36,424 bases of DNA from Planctomycetota bacterium (GCA_021791715.1 JAJYWB010000064.1:1-36424); one strand, 5' to 3'. Shown: positions 8,780-18,521, counted from the stretch's first letter. Made by a program: numbers and translations. Notes: generated from the letters alone by a model not told the origin.

Positions 8780-9676
8780 ATGCCGGACGAATCGTCGTCG
8801 CAGCGTGAAGGAAACGATCCGGCGCCCGCTCGCGAGGCCGGGTCCGAATCGCCGATCGAGCCGATTACCGCGACCGCCGCGACCGAGCCGGGCGCCGCTT
8901 TGATCGAGCCGATCGTCGAGAGTGCGACGGGCGTCGATTCCGAGACGCCGATTTTGAAGTTCGACCTCGCTCCCGCGACGATCGAGGGGGTTGCGGTCGC
9001 GGCTTTATCGGGTTTGATCGAATCGACCGATCGAGATCCTTTGAAAGCGTCGACGGCGAAGGGAACGGTCGACTCGGCGGGCGAATCGAACGCGAAGGGG
9101 CTCGAATCGGTCGAGGTGAAGGAATCGTTCGGGGTTGATCGCGAGACGTTCGCCGAGTTGAAATCGACGGTCGTTTCGGCGATCGAATCGCTCGCGTCGT
9201 CGCTCGCGGGTAAGTTTGAGAAGCTCGCGGCGAGTTTTGAACGCGAGGTTCGCGCCGAGGCCTCGCGCGAGCGCGTGGTCGATCGTTTGCACAAGGAGCT
9301 TGAGGAATACAAACAGGATCTGCTGTTAAAGATCCTGAAGCCTGTATTTATCGATATGATTCAGCTTCACGACGACATCGGCAAGATGATCGAAGCGACC
9401 GATCGCGCCGATCTTTCGGCCGACGCGCGGAGGCTTTTGGGGATTTCGGCGGAATATCAGCAAGCGATTGAAGACATTTTGTATCGACAAGGGGTTGAGC
9501 CGTTCGAGGTCGAGGGTTCGACGTTCGACGCGCGTCGGCAGCGGGCGGCGGCGCCGATCCCGACGTCCGATCCCGCGCTCGCTAAGACGATCGCGAAGCG
9601 GATCCGCAAGGGTTTCGCCGCGGAGGGGAAGGTGATTCGCCCCGAGATCGTATCGGTTTACGTGCCGCAGCGGTGA
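8780..9676 (+). CDS. GrpE-like protein with long acidic N-terminal extension
   Basis: A 298-residue protein. Residues about 160-298 resemble the nucleotide-exchange factor GrpE: a long helix (RLHKELEEYKQDLLLKIL), then GVEPFEVEGSTFDARRQRA, which parallels the GrpE 'GV..FDP..HEAV' region, and a C-terminal beta motif ending VIRPEIVSVYVPQR. The first about 115 residues are rich in Ala, Ser, Glu and Thr and look disordered; 120-160 are coiled-coil-like. Canonical GrpE is about 180-200 residues and sits beside dnaK/dnaJ; no such genes are here. Its partner is the GTPase 33 bases upstream, which suggests a role with that protein or with an Hsp70 elsewhere. ATG 8780 is preferred to the GTG one codon upstream. 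Confidence 0.65.
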   Translation: MPDESSSQREGNDPAPAREAGSESPIEPITATAATEPGAALIEPIVESATGVDSETPILKFDLAPATIEGVAVAALSGLIESTDRDPLKASTAKGTVDSAGESNAKGLESVEVKESFGVDRETFAELKSTVVSAIESLASSLAGKFEKLAASFEREVRAEASRERVVDRLHKELEEYKQDLLLKILKPVFIDMIQLHDDIGKMIEATDRADLSADARRLLGISAEYQQAIEDILYRQGVEPFEVEGSTFDARRQRAAAPIPTSDPALAKTIAKRIRKGFAAEGKVIRPEIVSVYVPQR

Positions 9677-10056
9677 TTATTTATGGGGGGTCGCGGCTCG
9701 CATACGGGTTCCTTCCCCCACCGGCCGACGCAATCGACCGAGTTTCTCGCTTCATTGAATCGATAAAGTTATGTCAAACATATGCTGTGATGAAAATCAA
9801 TTAGTTTAATGAAATACAAGCTATTCAATCAAATAAAGTGTGTGAAATACTAATTAAAATACAGTAACATATAAAATTATCAAGACGCAATTTTGTCGGC
9901 GTACAATGCGGAACGACGATTGCATTCTGATTGAATTCTGAGATTTCCGTTTTGTTACGGGGTTCTCGATGAATTCGAGCGACTCGGTTTAAATGAGCTC
10001 ATTCACGGTCTTAAAAACGATTCCCGGATCGATACGATTTAAGAGATATTTAGGAA

Positions 10057-10180
10057 CTAGTTGATTTCGATGTGATCCGCATCTGATCGCGCGGCGGCTT
10101 CTTCTTGTTCCTGATCGACCAACTCGAATCGAGGTCCTGGATCGTGTCGTCGATGAGGAATACGTGAAGATCGCCGAACG
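10057..10180 (-). pseudogene. Possible frameshifted 3' remnant of a gene
   Basis: Minus-strand reading gives protein-like text in two frames. One frame yields LHVFLIDDTIQDLD; after an apparent frame change near 10125 another yields FELVDQEQEEAAARSDADHI and ends at TAG 10057-10059. The composition is unlike the Arg-rich nonsense of other shadow frames here. I do not recognise the family, and the tandem repeat begins right where the remnant would continue upstream. Tentative. Confidence 0.25.
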
Positions 10181-10346
10181 CATTCGATCCCGGGCCGGTC
10201 TCCGGGCGCACTTGAATCCTGGCCGCTCTCCGGGCGCATTCGATCCCGGTCGCTCTCCGGGCGCACTTAAATCCTGATCGCTCGCGGAACTCACTCGAAT
10301 CTCGGGCGATCTCGGGGCGAACTCGAATCCGATTCGATCGCGATCG
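10181..10346. repeat. 28-base tandem repeat, six degenerate units
   Basis: Units at 10181-10208, 10209-10236, 10237-10263 (27 bases), 10264-10291, 10292-10319 and 10320-10346 (partial). The core pattern is CAyTyrAATCCyGG followed by CGsTCTCCGGGCG. The first three are very similar; the later ones decay. The period is not a multiple of three and there are no unique spacers, so this is neither a coding repeat nor a CRISPR. Confidence 0.75.
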
Positions 10347-10479
10347 CTTACCCTTGAACGCCCCGATTTCCACCCGCTTGAAATGCTCGATCGCCGCGGC
10401 TAGGTTGAAGACTGGATCAAGCAGGATCGTTCGACGATCCATGCACACCGAATCACGCTTTCAACGAGGAATGCCGACG

Positions 10480-11007
10480 ATGAGCGAAACGCGCAAGGGA
10501 GAGGTGACGTTCCGTGGGAATCCGATCGAACTGGTCGGACCGAAGCTCAAACCCGGCGATAAAGCCCCCGATTTCACGTGCGTGGGGGCGGGGCTCGCGA
10601 TCGTCAAACTCGCCGATTCGGCGGGCAAGACGCGTCTCTTCAACGTCGTCCCCTCGCTCGACACCCCCGTTTGCAGCATCCAAACCAAGAAATTCGCCGA
10701 ATCGCTCGCGACGATGGGGGATAAGCTCGCCCCCTTCACCGTGAGCCTCGATTTGCCGTTCGCGCAGGCTCGATTCTGCACCGATAATAAAATCGCCAAT
10801 CTCGCGAATCTCTCCGACGTTCACGATCACAGCTTCGGCAAGCACTTCGGCGTTCTGATCCAGGGGCTGCCGATCCCCCTCCTCGCCCGCGCCGTGTTCG
10901 TCGTCGACGCGCACGATAAAATCACCTATGTCGAAATCGTCCCCGAGATCGCGCAGGAGCCGAATTACGACGCGGCGATCGACGCGCTCAAAAAAGCCGT
11001 CGGTTGA
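10480..11007 (+). CDS. tpx: Thiol peroxidase (atypical 2-Cys peroxiredoxin)
   Basis: A 175-residue peroxiredoxin of the Tpx subfamily. The peroxidatic cysteine is Cys65 in SLDTPVCSIQT and the resolving cysteine is Cys100 in FAQARFCTDN. These correspond to Cys61 and Cys95 of the E. coli enzyme, so the active site is intact. The N-terminal VTFRGNPIELVG and the KPGDKAPDF segment are typical. It reduces hydrogen and organic peroxides with electrons from thioredoxin. GAGGA at 10466-10470 lies 9 bases before ATG 10480; the ATG at 10471 would leave no spacing. It is monocistronic and converges on the kinase gene, with a shared hairpin between. Confidence 0.93.
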   Translation: MSETRKGEVTFRGNPIELVGPKLKPGDKAPDFTCVGAGLAIVKLADSAGKTRLFNVVPSLDTPVCSIQTKKFAESLATMGDKLAPFTVSLDLPFAQARFCTDNKIANLANLSDVHDHSFGKHFGVLIQGLPIPLLARAVFVVDAHDKITYVEIVPEIAQEPNYDAAIDALKKAVG

Positions 11008-11031
11008 TTTGAAATTCTGAAATAAGAGCAT

Positions 11032-11055
11032 GATCGAGCGATTCCGCGCTCGATC
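11032..11055. terminator. Bidirectional hairpin between convergent genes
   Basis: GATCGAGCG (11032-11040) and CGCTCGATC (11047-11055) form a perfect 9-bp stem with a 6-base loop, 24 bases after the tpx stop and 7 bases past the kinase stop. The U-tract is weak in both directions, so efficiency is uncertain. Confidence 0.5.
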
Positions 11056-11062
11056 GGCTCAA

Positions 11063-12730
11063 TCATTTCGACTTTCGGTCCGTTTCATGCTTGAGCGAGC
11101 GTTCGTTCGCGTTCTTTCGCGGTCGATCGCCCGAAAACTCGTTCGCCGTTTTTTTTATCGGCAGAACGACGACGAACAAAACGCCTTCGTTCGACGGGGA
11201 TCGGAAGCGGATCGATCCGCCGAGGTCGCGGACGATCCGAGCGGCTCTGGGAAGCCCCAGGCCGAGCCCTCGGCCCGCCTCTCGACCGCAAAAGAACGGA
11301 TCGAACAGGCGTTCGATCACGTCCGAAGCGAGCGGAGGACGCTCGTTCCAAAACGACCAAATCATTCGATTATGTTTAAAAGTTGAGCGAATTTTGACGC
11401 GGCGTTCGGTTTCGGTCGCCTCGATCGCGTTTCGGAGGAAAGTTTCGGCGAGATGCGCGAGCGCGTCGGGATCGGACGCGATCGCGCCGCGATCGAATTT
11501 GGGATCGAGATCGAGTTCGAGCGCGATGTTTTTGGCCTTGAGTTCGGTTTGCAGGTCGGCGACGACGGTTCGGAGGATCGCGTTCGGTCGGCAGTCGCGG
11601 ATTCGGATCGCGAAACCGCCGGCGACGCCCATGAGATCTTTGATCATGCGGGAACCTCGGATCGCCTGATCGATGATCGCTTGAACCGATTTGATCGCGT
11701 CGGCGTCGAGCTTGCGCGCCGGGGATTTGAGGAGTTGGGCGCGACCGAGAATCACCGCGAGGGGGTTGTTGAGTTCGTGGCCGAGCCCGGCGGCGAATTC
11801 GGCGAGCGCCGCGAGCTTTTTCCGCTCGATCTCGCGGCTCGAGCGTCGTTCGATCCGATCGATCTCGCGTTCGGACGCGATCAATCTTTTCTTAAGTATG
11901 TCATTTTCTTGTGATATCTTAGTATTTTCAAGTTTTAGGGTTCTAACTTCTCGAAATAAATTGAGTTCGGCGGTCGATACGGGATCGGCGACGAAGCGAT
12001 CGCGGCATAACCGGTTCACTTTCGCGACGAGGTTTCGGAATCTCGGATCGTCGGAGGTCTCGGTCGGTTGTGCGAAGAGCGCCCAGGGGGTGCGTTCGGC
12101 GATTCGGAAGGCTTTTTGGAGGATCGCGAGCGATCGGGGATCGGCCGCGGCATCTTCCCAGCACGAGAGGGGTTTGGCGTGAAGCCGGGACGCGTCGGCG
12201 AGCCTGGGGTCGATACGGGAACGCTCGGCCCAATCTCCGGCGAAATTGGCGGCGTCGGCGCCGAGTCGGTCGCGTTCGAGGCGTCTCCTGCGGGCGGGAT
12301 CGCGTTCGGCGAGCAGCTTTTCGAGGAGGATCGGGTCGTCGGCGGCGATCAGCCAATATCCAAGTTGATGAACAAGAGCGAATTTGGCGAGATCTTCGGA
12401 ATCGGGTCGATTTTCGATTCGGGCGATCGCGGTCGCGGCGAGCGAAGCCGCGACTCCGTGCCGCCACAATCGCTCGATCGCGCCGGTCGATTCGTTCCAA
12501 TAACGTGAAGCTATTAATACATTATCGTAATTAAGATCGAAATCGACGATCGACCTTGCGAGCGCGAGTCCGGGGTCGATCGCGGCGATATCGAGAAACT
12601 CCGCCGAGTTCGCGTCCGCGGATCGGATGCGCGATCGGAGCGTTTCGGGTCGAAGCGGGATCGGCGCATGAAACGGCGACGGGTCGCGTGAACGATCGTG
12701 GTCGCGGTCTTGGGGAGTGAAGGTCGACAT
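11063..12730 (-). CDS. HDOD-domain sensor histidine kinase
   Basis: A 555-residue soluble kinase with no membrane segment. Residues about 35-230 look like an HDOD (HD-related output) domain. Residues 255-305 are a strong coiled coil. The HisKA H-box GLGHELNNPLAVILGRAQ places the phospho-accepting histidine at 318. The ATP-binding domain follows with N-box FLRNAIEA and G-box GRGLGLGLPRA. The response regulator gene lies directly upstream, with only 56 bases between its stop and ATG 12730. A TTG start at 12790 overlapping that stop is possible, but ATG 12730 has AAGGA 10 bases before it. The pair should form a cytoplasmic two-component system. Its signal is unknown; HDOD domains often occur in nucleotide- or stress-linked signalling. 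Confidence 0.82.
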   Translation of the reverse strand: MSTFTPQDRDHDRSRDPSPFHAPIPLRPETLRSRIRSADANSAEFLDIAAIDPGLALARSIVDFDLNYDNVLIASRYWNESTGAIERLWRHGVAASLAATAIARIENRPDSEDLAKFALVHQLGYWLIAADDPILLEKLLAERDPARRRRLERDRLGADAANFAGDWAERSRIDPRLADASRLHAKPLSCWEDAAADPRSLAILQKAFRIAERTPWALFAQPTETSDDPRFRNLVAKVNRLCRDRFVADPVSTAELNLFREVRTLKLENTKISQENDILKKRLIASEREIDRIERRSSREIERKKLAALAEFAAGLGHELNNPLAVILGRAQLLKSPARKLDADAIKSVQAIIDQAIRGSRMIKDLMGVAGGFAIRIRDCRPNAILRTVVADLQTELKAKNIALELDLDPKFDRGAIASDPDALAHLAETFLRNAIEATETERRVKIRSTFKHNRMIWSFWNERPPLASDVIERLFDPFFCGREAGRGLGLGLPRAARIVRDLGGSIRFRSPSNEGVLFVVVLPIKKTANEFSGDRPRKNANERSLKHETDRKSK

Positions 12731-12786
12731 CGCGACGGGGTCCTTCCCGCGTTCGCTCGCCCGTTCGCGCGACCGATCGGTCGAGT

Positions 12787-13365
12787 TCAAGCGTATTCCG
12801 ATTCCATATCTAGCAGCTTAACGATTCGGTCGATCAGTTGATCGATATCGAGGGGTTTTCCCATGAAATCGTCGGCGCCGGCGGCCTTGAGTTCGGCGAT
12901 TTTATCTTCCTCGATCATGCCCGAGATGCAGACAATTTTGATATCGGCAAGCGTTGGATCTCCGCGAACGAGTTCGCAGACGGCTTTGCCGTTGATATCG
13001 GGGAGCATGACGTCGAGGATGATGAGATCGGGGTGATACTCTTTGGCCTGGAGCCCGGCGGCGAAGCCGTTATCGACCGATTTCAATTCAAAGCGTTTGT
13101 CGGCTTTGAGGAAGTCGGTCAAGAGTTCGACGACGGCCTCGTCGTCGTCGACGATCAGGAGCCGGCGTTTCCCGGTTTCGAGAGCGTCGGTCGGGATGCC
13201 GTTTTCTTTCATGAACCGATGGAGCGCGTCGCGCGGAATGCGGCGAAAGCGCGAGCCCGGTACGCGGAAACCCTTCAATTGTCCGTTGTCAAAACAACGA
13301 ATAATCGTTTGTTGACTTACCTTGCAAATCTTGGCGGCTTCGCCCGTTGTGAACACCGTCTTCAT
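12787..13365 (-). CDS. Response regulator with N-terminal excisionase-type HTH
   Basis: A 192-residue protein with an unusual domain order. Residues 1-53 are a MerR/excisionase-like DNA-binding helix-turn-helix (TTGEAAKICKVSQQTIIRC, then RVPGSRFRRIPRDAL). Residues 67-187 are a receiver domain with Asp73/Asp74, phospho-acceptor Asp118 in LIILDVMLPD, Ser148 and Lys170 (GKP), so all active residues are present. ATG 13365 is chosen because the first helix of the HTH begins there; the upstream in-frame extension is not protein-like. The kinase gene follows on the same strand. A near-consensus promoter at 13621-13648 leaves a leader of about 250 bases. Targets are unknown. Confidence 0.85.
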   Translation of the reverse strand: MKTVFTTGEAAKICKVSQQTIIRCFDNGQLKGFRVPGSRFRRIPRDALHRFMKENGIPTDALETGKRRLLIVDDDEAVVELLTDFLKADKRFELKSVDNGFAAGLQAKEYHPDLIILDVMLPDINGKAVCELVRGDPTLADIKIVCISGMIEEDKIAELKAAGADDFMGKPLDIDQLIDRIVKLLDMESEYA

Positions 13366-13674
13366 TTCGGGTGGATCCCATCTCGAGCATGACGCTCGAT
13401 CGCTCCCTGAATCGGCGCGGGGGTCCTTCTCGACCCTCCCCATAACCCAAAGTCCACGCCGCCCAAGCCTCCGTGTCTCATTTCAGCCGCGCCGCGGTTC
13501 GTTCTTAGCCGCGCGACGTCGGAAAACCGCATTATGACCAAAACCCCTAAATAAAAGGAATTGTCAAGTCGTTAAACTCGACTAAGCCTAGCAAGTTTAC
13601 CGATCTTACCGACGCTGCCAATTATAGGTTCTAAGCCGAATGTGTCAACCCGGAGGAAAATCGCGTGGATTTCC
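13366..13674 (-). other. Long leader and promoter region of the two-component operon
   Basis: No gene. It holds the promoter at 13621-13648, a second isolated TTGACA (minus strand, 13562-13567) without a clear -10, and a small stem-loop AGTCG...CGACT around 13565-13585. The 3' part, 13366-13500, shows nothing recognisable. Confidence 0.5.
13621..13648 (-). promoter_or_regulatory. Near-perfect sigma-70 promoter
   Basis: On the minus strand TTGACA, a 16-base spacer and TATAAT: both hexamers match the bacterial consensus exactly. It points at the response regulator and kinase genes, and starts only 26 bases after the mnmG coding end. Confidence 0.75.
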
Positions 13675-15723
<2,049 letters not shown>

Positions 15724-15791
15724 TATGGCGGCGACCAAAAAAGCGTTCGCACCTATTTCTTAACTTCTCCTCACATTTTAACGGCTCGACC

Positions 15792-15815
15792 GGGGCGCGC
15801 GAAGACGCGCGCTCC
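15792..15815. other. Hairpin upstream of mnmG
   Basis: GGGGCGCGC (15792-15800) pairs with GCGCGCTCC (15807-15815) over 9 bp with one G-T pair and a GAAGAC loop. No U-tract follows, so it may be an RNA structure rather than a terminator. Near the end of the same gap, GAATAT...ATATTC (15916-15933) is a small A+T palindrome. Confidence 0.4.
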
Positions 15816-15941
15816 CGATCGATCGATTTCGTCAATCTCGATCACGACGATGAATTAAGTAATCGTGCGTGAATTCTATTGTGTTAAATCGCTTCCCGTT
15901 CGGAATAAAGTGTTCGAATATTTATAGATATTCCGTATCTC

Positions 15942-17321
15942 TCATCGGTTGCGATTGCGATCGCGCGCTCGCATGATCAGGCCTTGCAACATCGGCGGCG
16001 GTTTGTCGCCGAGTCGTTCGGCGTCGCTCGTCAATTGGAGGAAGCCGATGCACATCTCGTCGGTCGTTTGTTCGCCCCAGGTGACGTCGACGGGGGGTGA
16101 ATGAGGATTGGCGGGATTATCCGCCGAGTTGTCGAAATGCGCGACGAGATCGAACCTCGTTCCCCTGGGGATCGCGACGGGTTCGATGAACTCGTAGCTC
16201 CCTTGCCAGTTGAAGTTCCACCGATCGACCTGGATCAGCGTTCGTTTCGAGCCGTCGGGTTTGGTCGCGACGAGGGTGAAATCTTTCCCCAGCCAGTGCA
16301 TGTGCGGGGTAAGTCCGATCAGATGCGCGTCGTAGGTCGCGGTCCAATTCGCGCGAAATTCGTGATGCGCGTCGATTTTGGGAATGCGGAACTTGTGCCT
16401 TAATTCATTGCGAATTTCGAGCCCCGTCGGCACGAGCGCTCCGCGGAGCAACTTGTCGATCGGTTTTTTGGAGAAATAAAGCCCGATCGAAGACGCGTCT
16501 TTCTCCTTTTTGCCGTTTTTATGATAATGTATTTGTAAAAGAATATCGGCGCCGGCGGGGATGTATTTGCCCACGCCATCGGGCATCACGTGCGCGATCT
16601 TGCCCGGCGCCCAGCCGCCGAGCGTTCCCGCGGGAAGCACGCCGAAACCGCCGAACGAGCGAAAACCGGGGCCGGGCTCGGCTTCGTCTTTCTTCCGCGC
16701 CGCGCCCGATATATCGAAAGCTCCCAGAATGTGATGAACAATTTTAGGATTGCCGGGACGATAATCGATCGCGGTGATCCATTTGCCCTCGACGAGTCCC
16801 GAAGGGACGACGAAGACGAGGAATTCGTCGTTCCCCTCGGCGCCGAGTTCGAACGGGACGCTCGGCGTGAGGATCAGGTCGGGCTCGCCGAGCGTCCAGG
16901 TCGACGCGAAATCGCGAGCCGCGGGAGCGTCTTTCGCGTCCCCCTCGGGACAATCGGCCTCGACCCATTTTTGGATCGTCTCGATCTCGTTTTCGGCGAG
17001 GACGCGCGCGTCGCGAAAAGGACCGCCGACGGTCGTCGAGATAGGCCAAGGAGGCATCGCGCGGCGTTCGATGATCTCGGCGATGTCCGATCCACGCTTG
17101 CGAGCCTGTTCGTAAGTGAGGAGCGAGAACGGAGCGACCTGACCCGGTCGGTGACAATCCTGGCAATGCTTTTGGATCAGAGGCTCGACGTCGCGGTGAT
17201 ATGTCGGCTCGCCGCCTTGCGCCGCCGAAACAACGCCTTCCGTCGCCGAAACAACGCCTTGCGCCGCCGAAACAACGAAAAACGCCGTCGCGGCGAAAAT
17301 CAACCTTGCGCTTCGAATCAT
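15942..17321 (-). CDS. Cytochrome c / copper type-II monooxygenase-like fusion
   Basis: A 459-residue exported protein. A signal peptide (about 1-19) is followed by three 7-residue repeats (VVSAAQG). A c-type haem site CQDCH (Cys53, Cys56, His57) follows, inside a domain that resembles DUF1549-neighbour cytochromes (PLIQKHCQDCHRPGQVAPF). Residues about 170-450 resemble the dopamine-beta/peptidylglycine-hydroxylating monooxygenase fold. Candidate copper ligands are the His pair in KIVHHILGAF, the HYH motif in LLQIHYHKNG, HMH in TPHMHWLG, and Met in DEMCIGF. The role is probably oxidation of a substrate in the periplasm with electrons delivered through the haem. ATG 17321 is supported by GGAG 9 bases upstream and by the signal peptide. 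Confidence 0.8.
   Translation of the reverse strand: MIRSARLIFAATAFFVVSAAQGVVSATEGVVSAAQGGEPTYHRDVEPLIQKHCQDCHRPGQVAPFSLLTYEQARKRGSDIAEIIERRAMPPWPISTTVGGPFRDARVLAENEIETIQKWVEADCPEGDAKDAPAARDFASTWTLGEPDLILTPSVPFELGAEGNDEFLVFVVPSGLVEGKWITAIDYRPGNPKIVHHILGAFDISGAARKKDEAEPGPGFRSFGGFGVLPAGTLGGWAPGKIAHVMPDGVGKYIPAGADILLQIHYHKNGKKEKDASSIGLYFSKKPIDKLLRGALVPTGLEIRNELRHKFRIPKIDAHHEFRANWTATYDAHLIGLTPHMHWLGKDFTLVATKPDGSKRTLIQVDRWNFNWQGSYEFIEPVAIPRGTRFDLVAHFDNSADNPANPHSPPVDVTWGEQTTDEMCIGFLQLTSDAERLGDKPPPMLQGLIMRARDRNRNR
17213..17275. repeat. 21-base in-frame tandem repeat, three units
   Basis: Units at 17213-17233, 17234-17254 and 17255-17275; the first and third are identical, the second differs at two bases. 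They encode VVSAAQG, VVSATEG, VVSAAQG right after the signal-peptide core, so each unit may offer its own AxA-like cleavage site. Confidence 0.85.
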
Positions 17322-17450
17322 CGACCGAATCTCCCACGTTCGCGTTCCACTCGGTATTCCTACCGGTACAATACTACGCGATTCGCCGAGGGGTTTCAGA
17401 ATCGGCTCAAAATCCAAATATACCTAATCAAAAGGAACACGTGATTTCCG

Positions 17451-18521
17451 ATGGAGATCGACGAATCGAGACACGCCGGAATCGCTCGCGGAGGGTTCGC
17501 GCTTTCGCATTCGAATGCCCGATCGACCGTCGGATCGGATCGAGAACCGAGGGTTCGCGGCAGGCTCGCCCCTTCGCCCACGGGATCGCTGCACCTTGGC
17601 CATGCGCGATCGTTCCTGATCGCATGGCTCGCGGCTCGACGCGAACGAGGATCGATCGCGCTCCGCATCGAAGATATCGATTCGACCCGAGTTCGTCCGG
17701 GAGCGACGCGGGCCGCGATCACCGATCTCGCGGCGCTCGGCCTCGATTGGGACGAGGGGCCCGATTGCGGAGGTTTCGCGGCGCCGTATGTTCAATCAAA
17801 ACGTTTCGAGATTTATCAAGAGTATCTCGATCGGTTGATTGAATATAATTACGTTTACCCGTGCACGTGTACGCGCGGCGATATCGAGAGGGCCGCTTCG
17901 GCGCCGCACGCGGGGGACGAGCCCGTGCGATATCCTGGAACGTGTTCTTCGCGTTCGGCGGCGGAAGCGGTGAAATTGGGCGTCGATTCGTTCGCGTGGC
18001 GATTTCGGGTAAGAGCCGGGGAGATCGCCTGGGACGACCTGGTTCTCGGTCGGCGTGCGATCGATTTATCGCGTTTCGGGGGTGATTTCGTCGTCGCGCG
18101 GGTCGATCGCGCGTACGGGCGCTTCACCCCCGCGTATCAGCTCGCGGTCACGGTCGACGACGCCCTGATGCGGATCAACCGCGTCGTTCGCGGCGACGAC
18201 CTCGTATTAAGCACGCCCCGCCAGATCGCGCTTTATCGCGCGTTCCAGTTTTCACCTCCTCAATTCGCGCATATTCCATTGGGATACGACGAATCGGGTC
18301 GCAGGCTCGCCAAACGCGATTCATCGATCACGGTGCGGTCGCTGCTCGATCGGGGCGCCGATCCTCGCAGGCTGATCGGCGCTCTCGCCCGCGAATGCGG
18401 CTTGACGAACGAGATCGTTCCCTCGCGCCCGGCGGATTGGATCGATCGCTTCGAACTGAGCGAGATCCCTCGCGATAAATGGATCGTTACGTCGAAATTT
18501 CTTCAAGAACTTGTCTCTTAG
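17451..18521 (+). CDS. gluQ: Glutamyl-Q tRNA(Asp) synthetase
   Basis: A 356-residue paralogue of the GluRS catalytic domain that lacks the anticodon-binding domain. It attaches glutamate to the queuosine at position 34 of tRNA-Asp. The class-I signatures are HLGH (48-51) and the KMSKS equivalent RLAKRDSS. The zinc site of GluQ enzymes is present as Cys138, Cys140, Tyr161 and Cys165 (CTC...YPGTC), and LRIEDIDSTR is typical. The N-terminal 36 residues before GRLAPSPTGSLHLGH are longer than usual, but I see no later start codon. A possible ribosome-binding site (AAAGGA) is rather far, 15 bases. Its stop overlaps the stop of the convergent aminotransferase gene. Confidence 0.9.
   Translation: MEIDESRHAGIARGGFALSHSNARSTVGSDREPRVRGRLAPSPTGSLHLGHARSFLIAWLAARRERGSIALRIEDIDSTRVRPGATRAAITDLAALGLDWDEGPDCGGFAAPYVQSKRFEIYQEYLDRLIEYNYVYPCTCTRGDIERAASAPHAGDEPVRYPGTCSSRSAAEAVKLGVDSFAWRFRVRAGEIAWDDLVLGRRAIDLSRFGGDFVVARVDRAYGRFTPAYQLAVTVDDALMRINRVVRGDDLVLSTPRQIALYRAFQFSPPQFAHIPLGYDESGRRLAKRDSSITVRSLLDRGADPRRLIGALARECGLTNEIVPSRPADWIDRFELSEIPRDKWIVTSKFLQELVS

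Larger units (their letters stand above)
9677..10479. other. Gene-poor 0.8-kb stretch
   Basis: No convincing complete gene. About 9760-9960 is strongly A+T-rich: 9781-9900 has only 31 G+C in 120 bases. A possible gene remnant (10057-10180, minus) and a tandem repeat (10181-10346) follow. The last part (10347-10479) leads into tpx and shows no clear promoter. Confidence 0.6.

Noticed and set aside
10181..10346. CRISPR array
   Set aside because: The repeats are directly adjacent without unique spacers, and no cas genes are near.
10050..10448. Minus-strand frame through the 28-base repeat array
   Set aside because: The repeat period is not a multiple of three, so the text changes frame in each unit; only the short tail at 10057-10180 looks possibly gene-derived.
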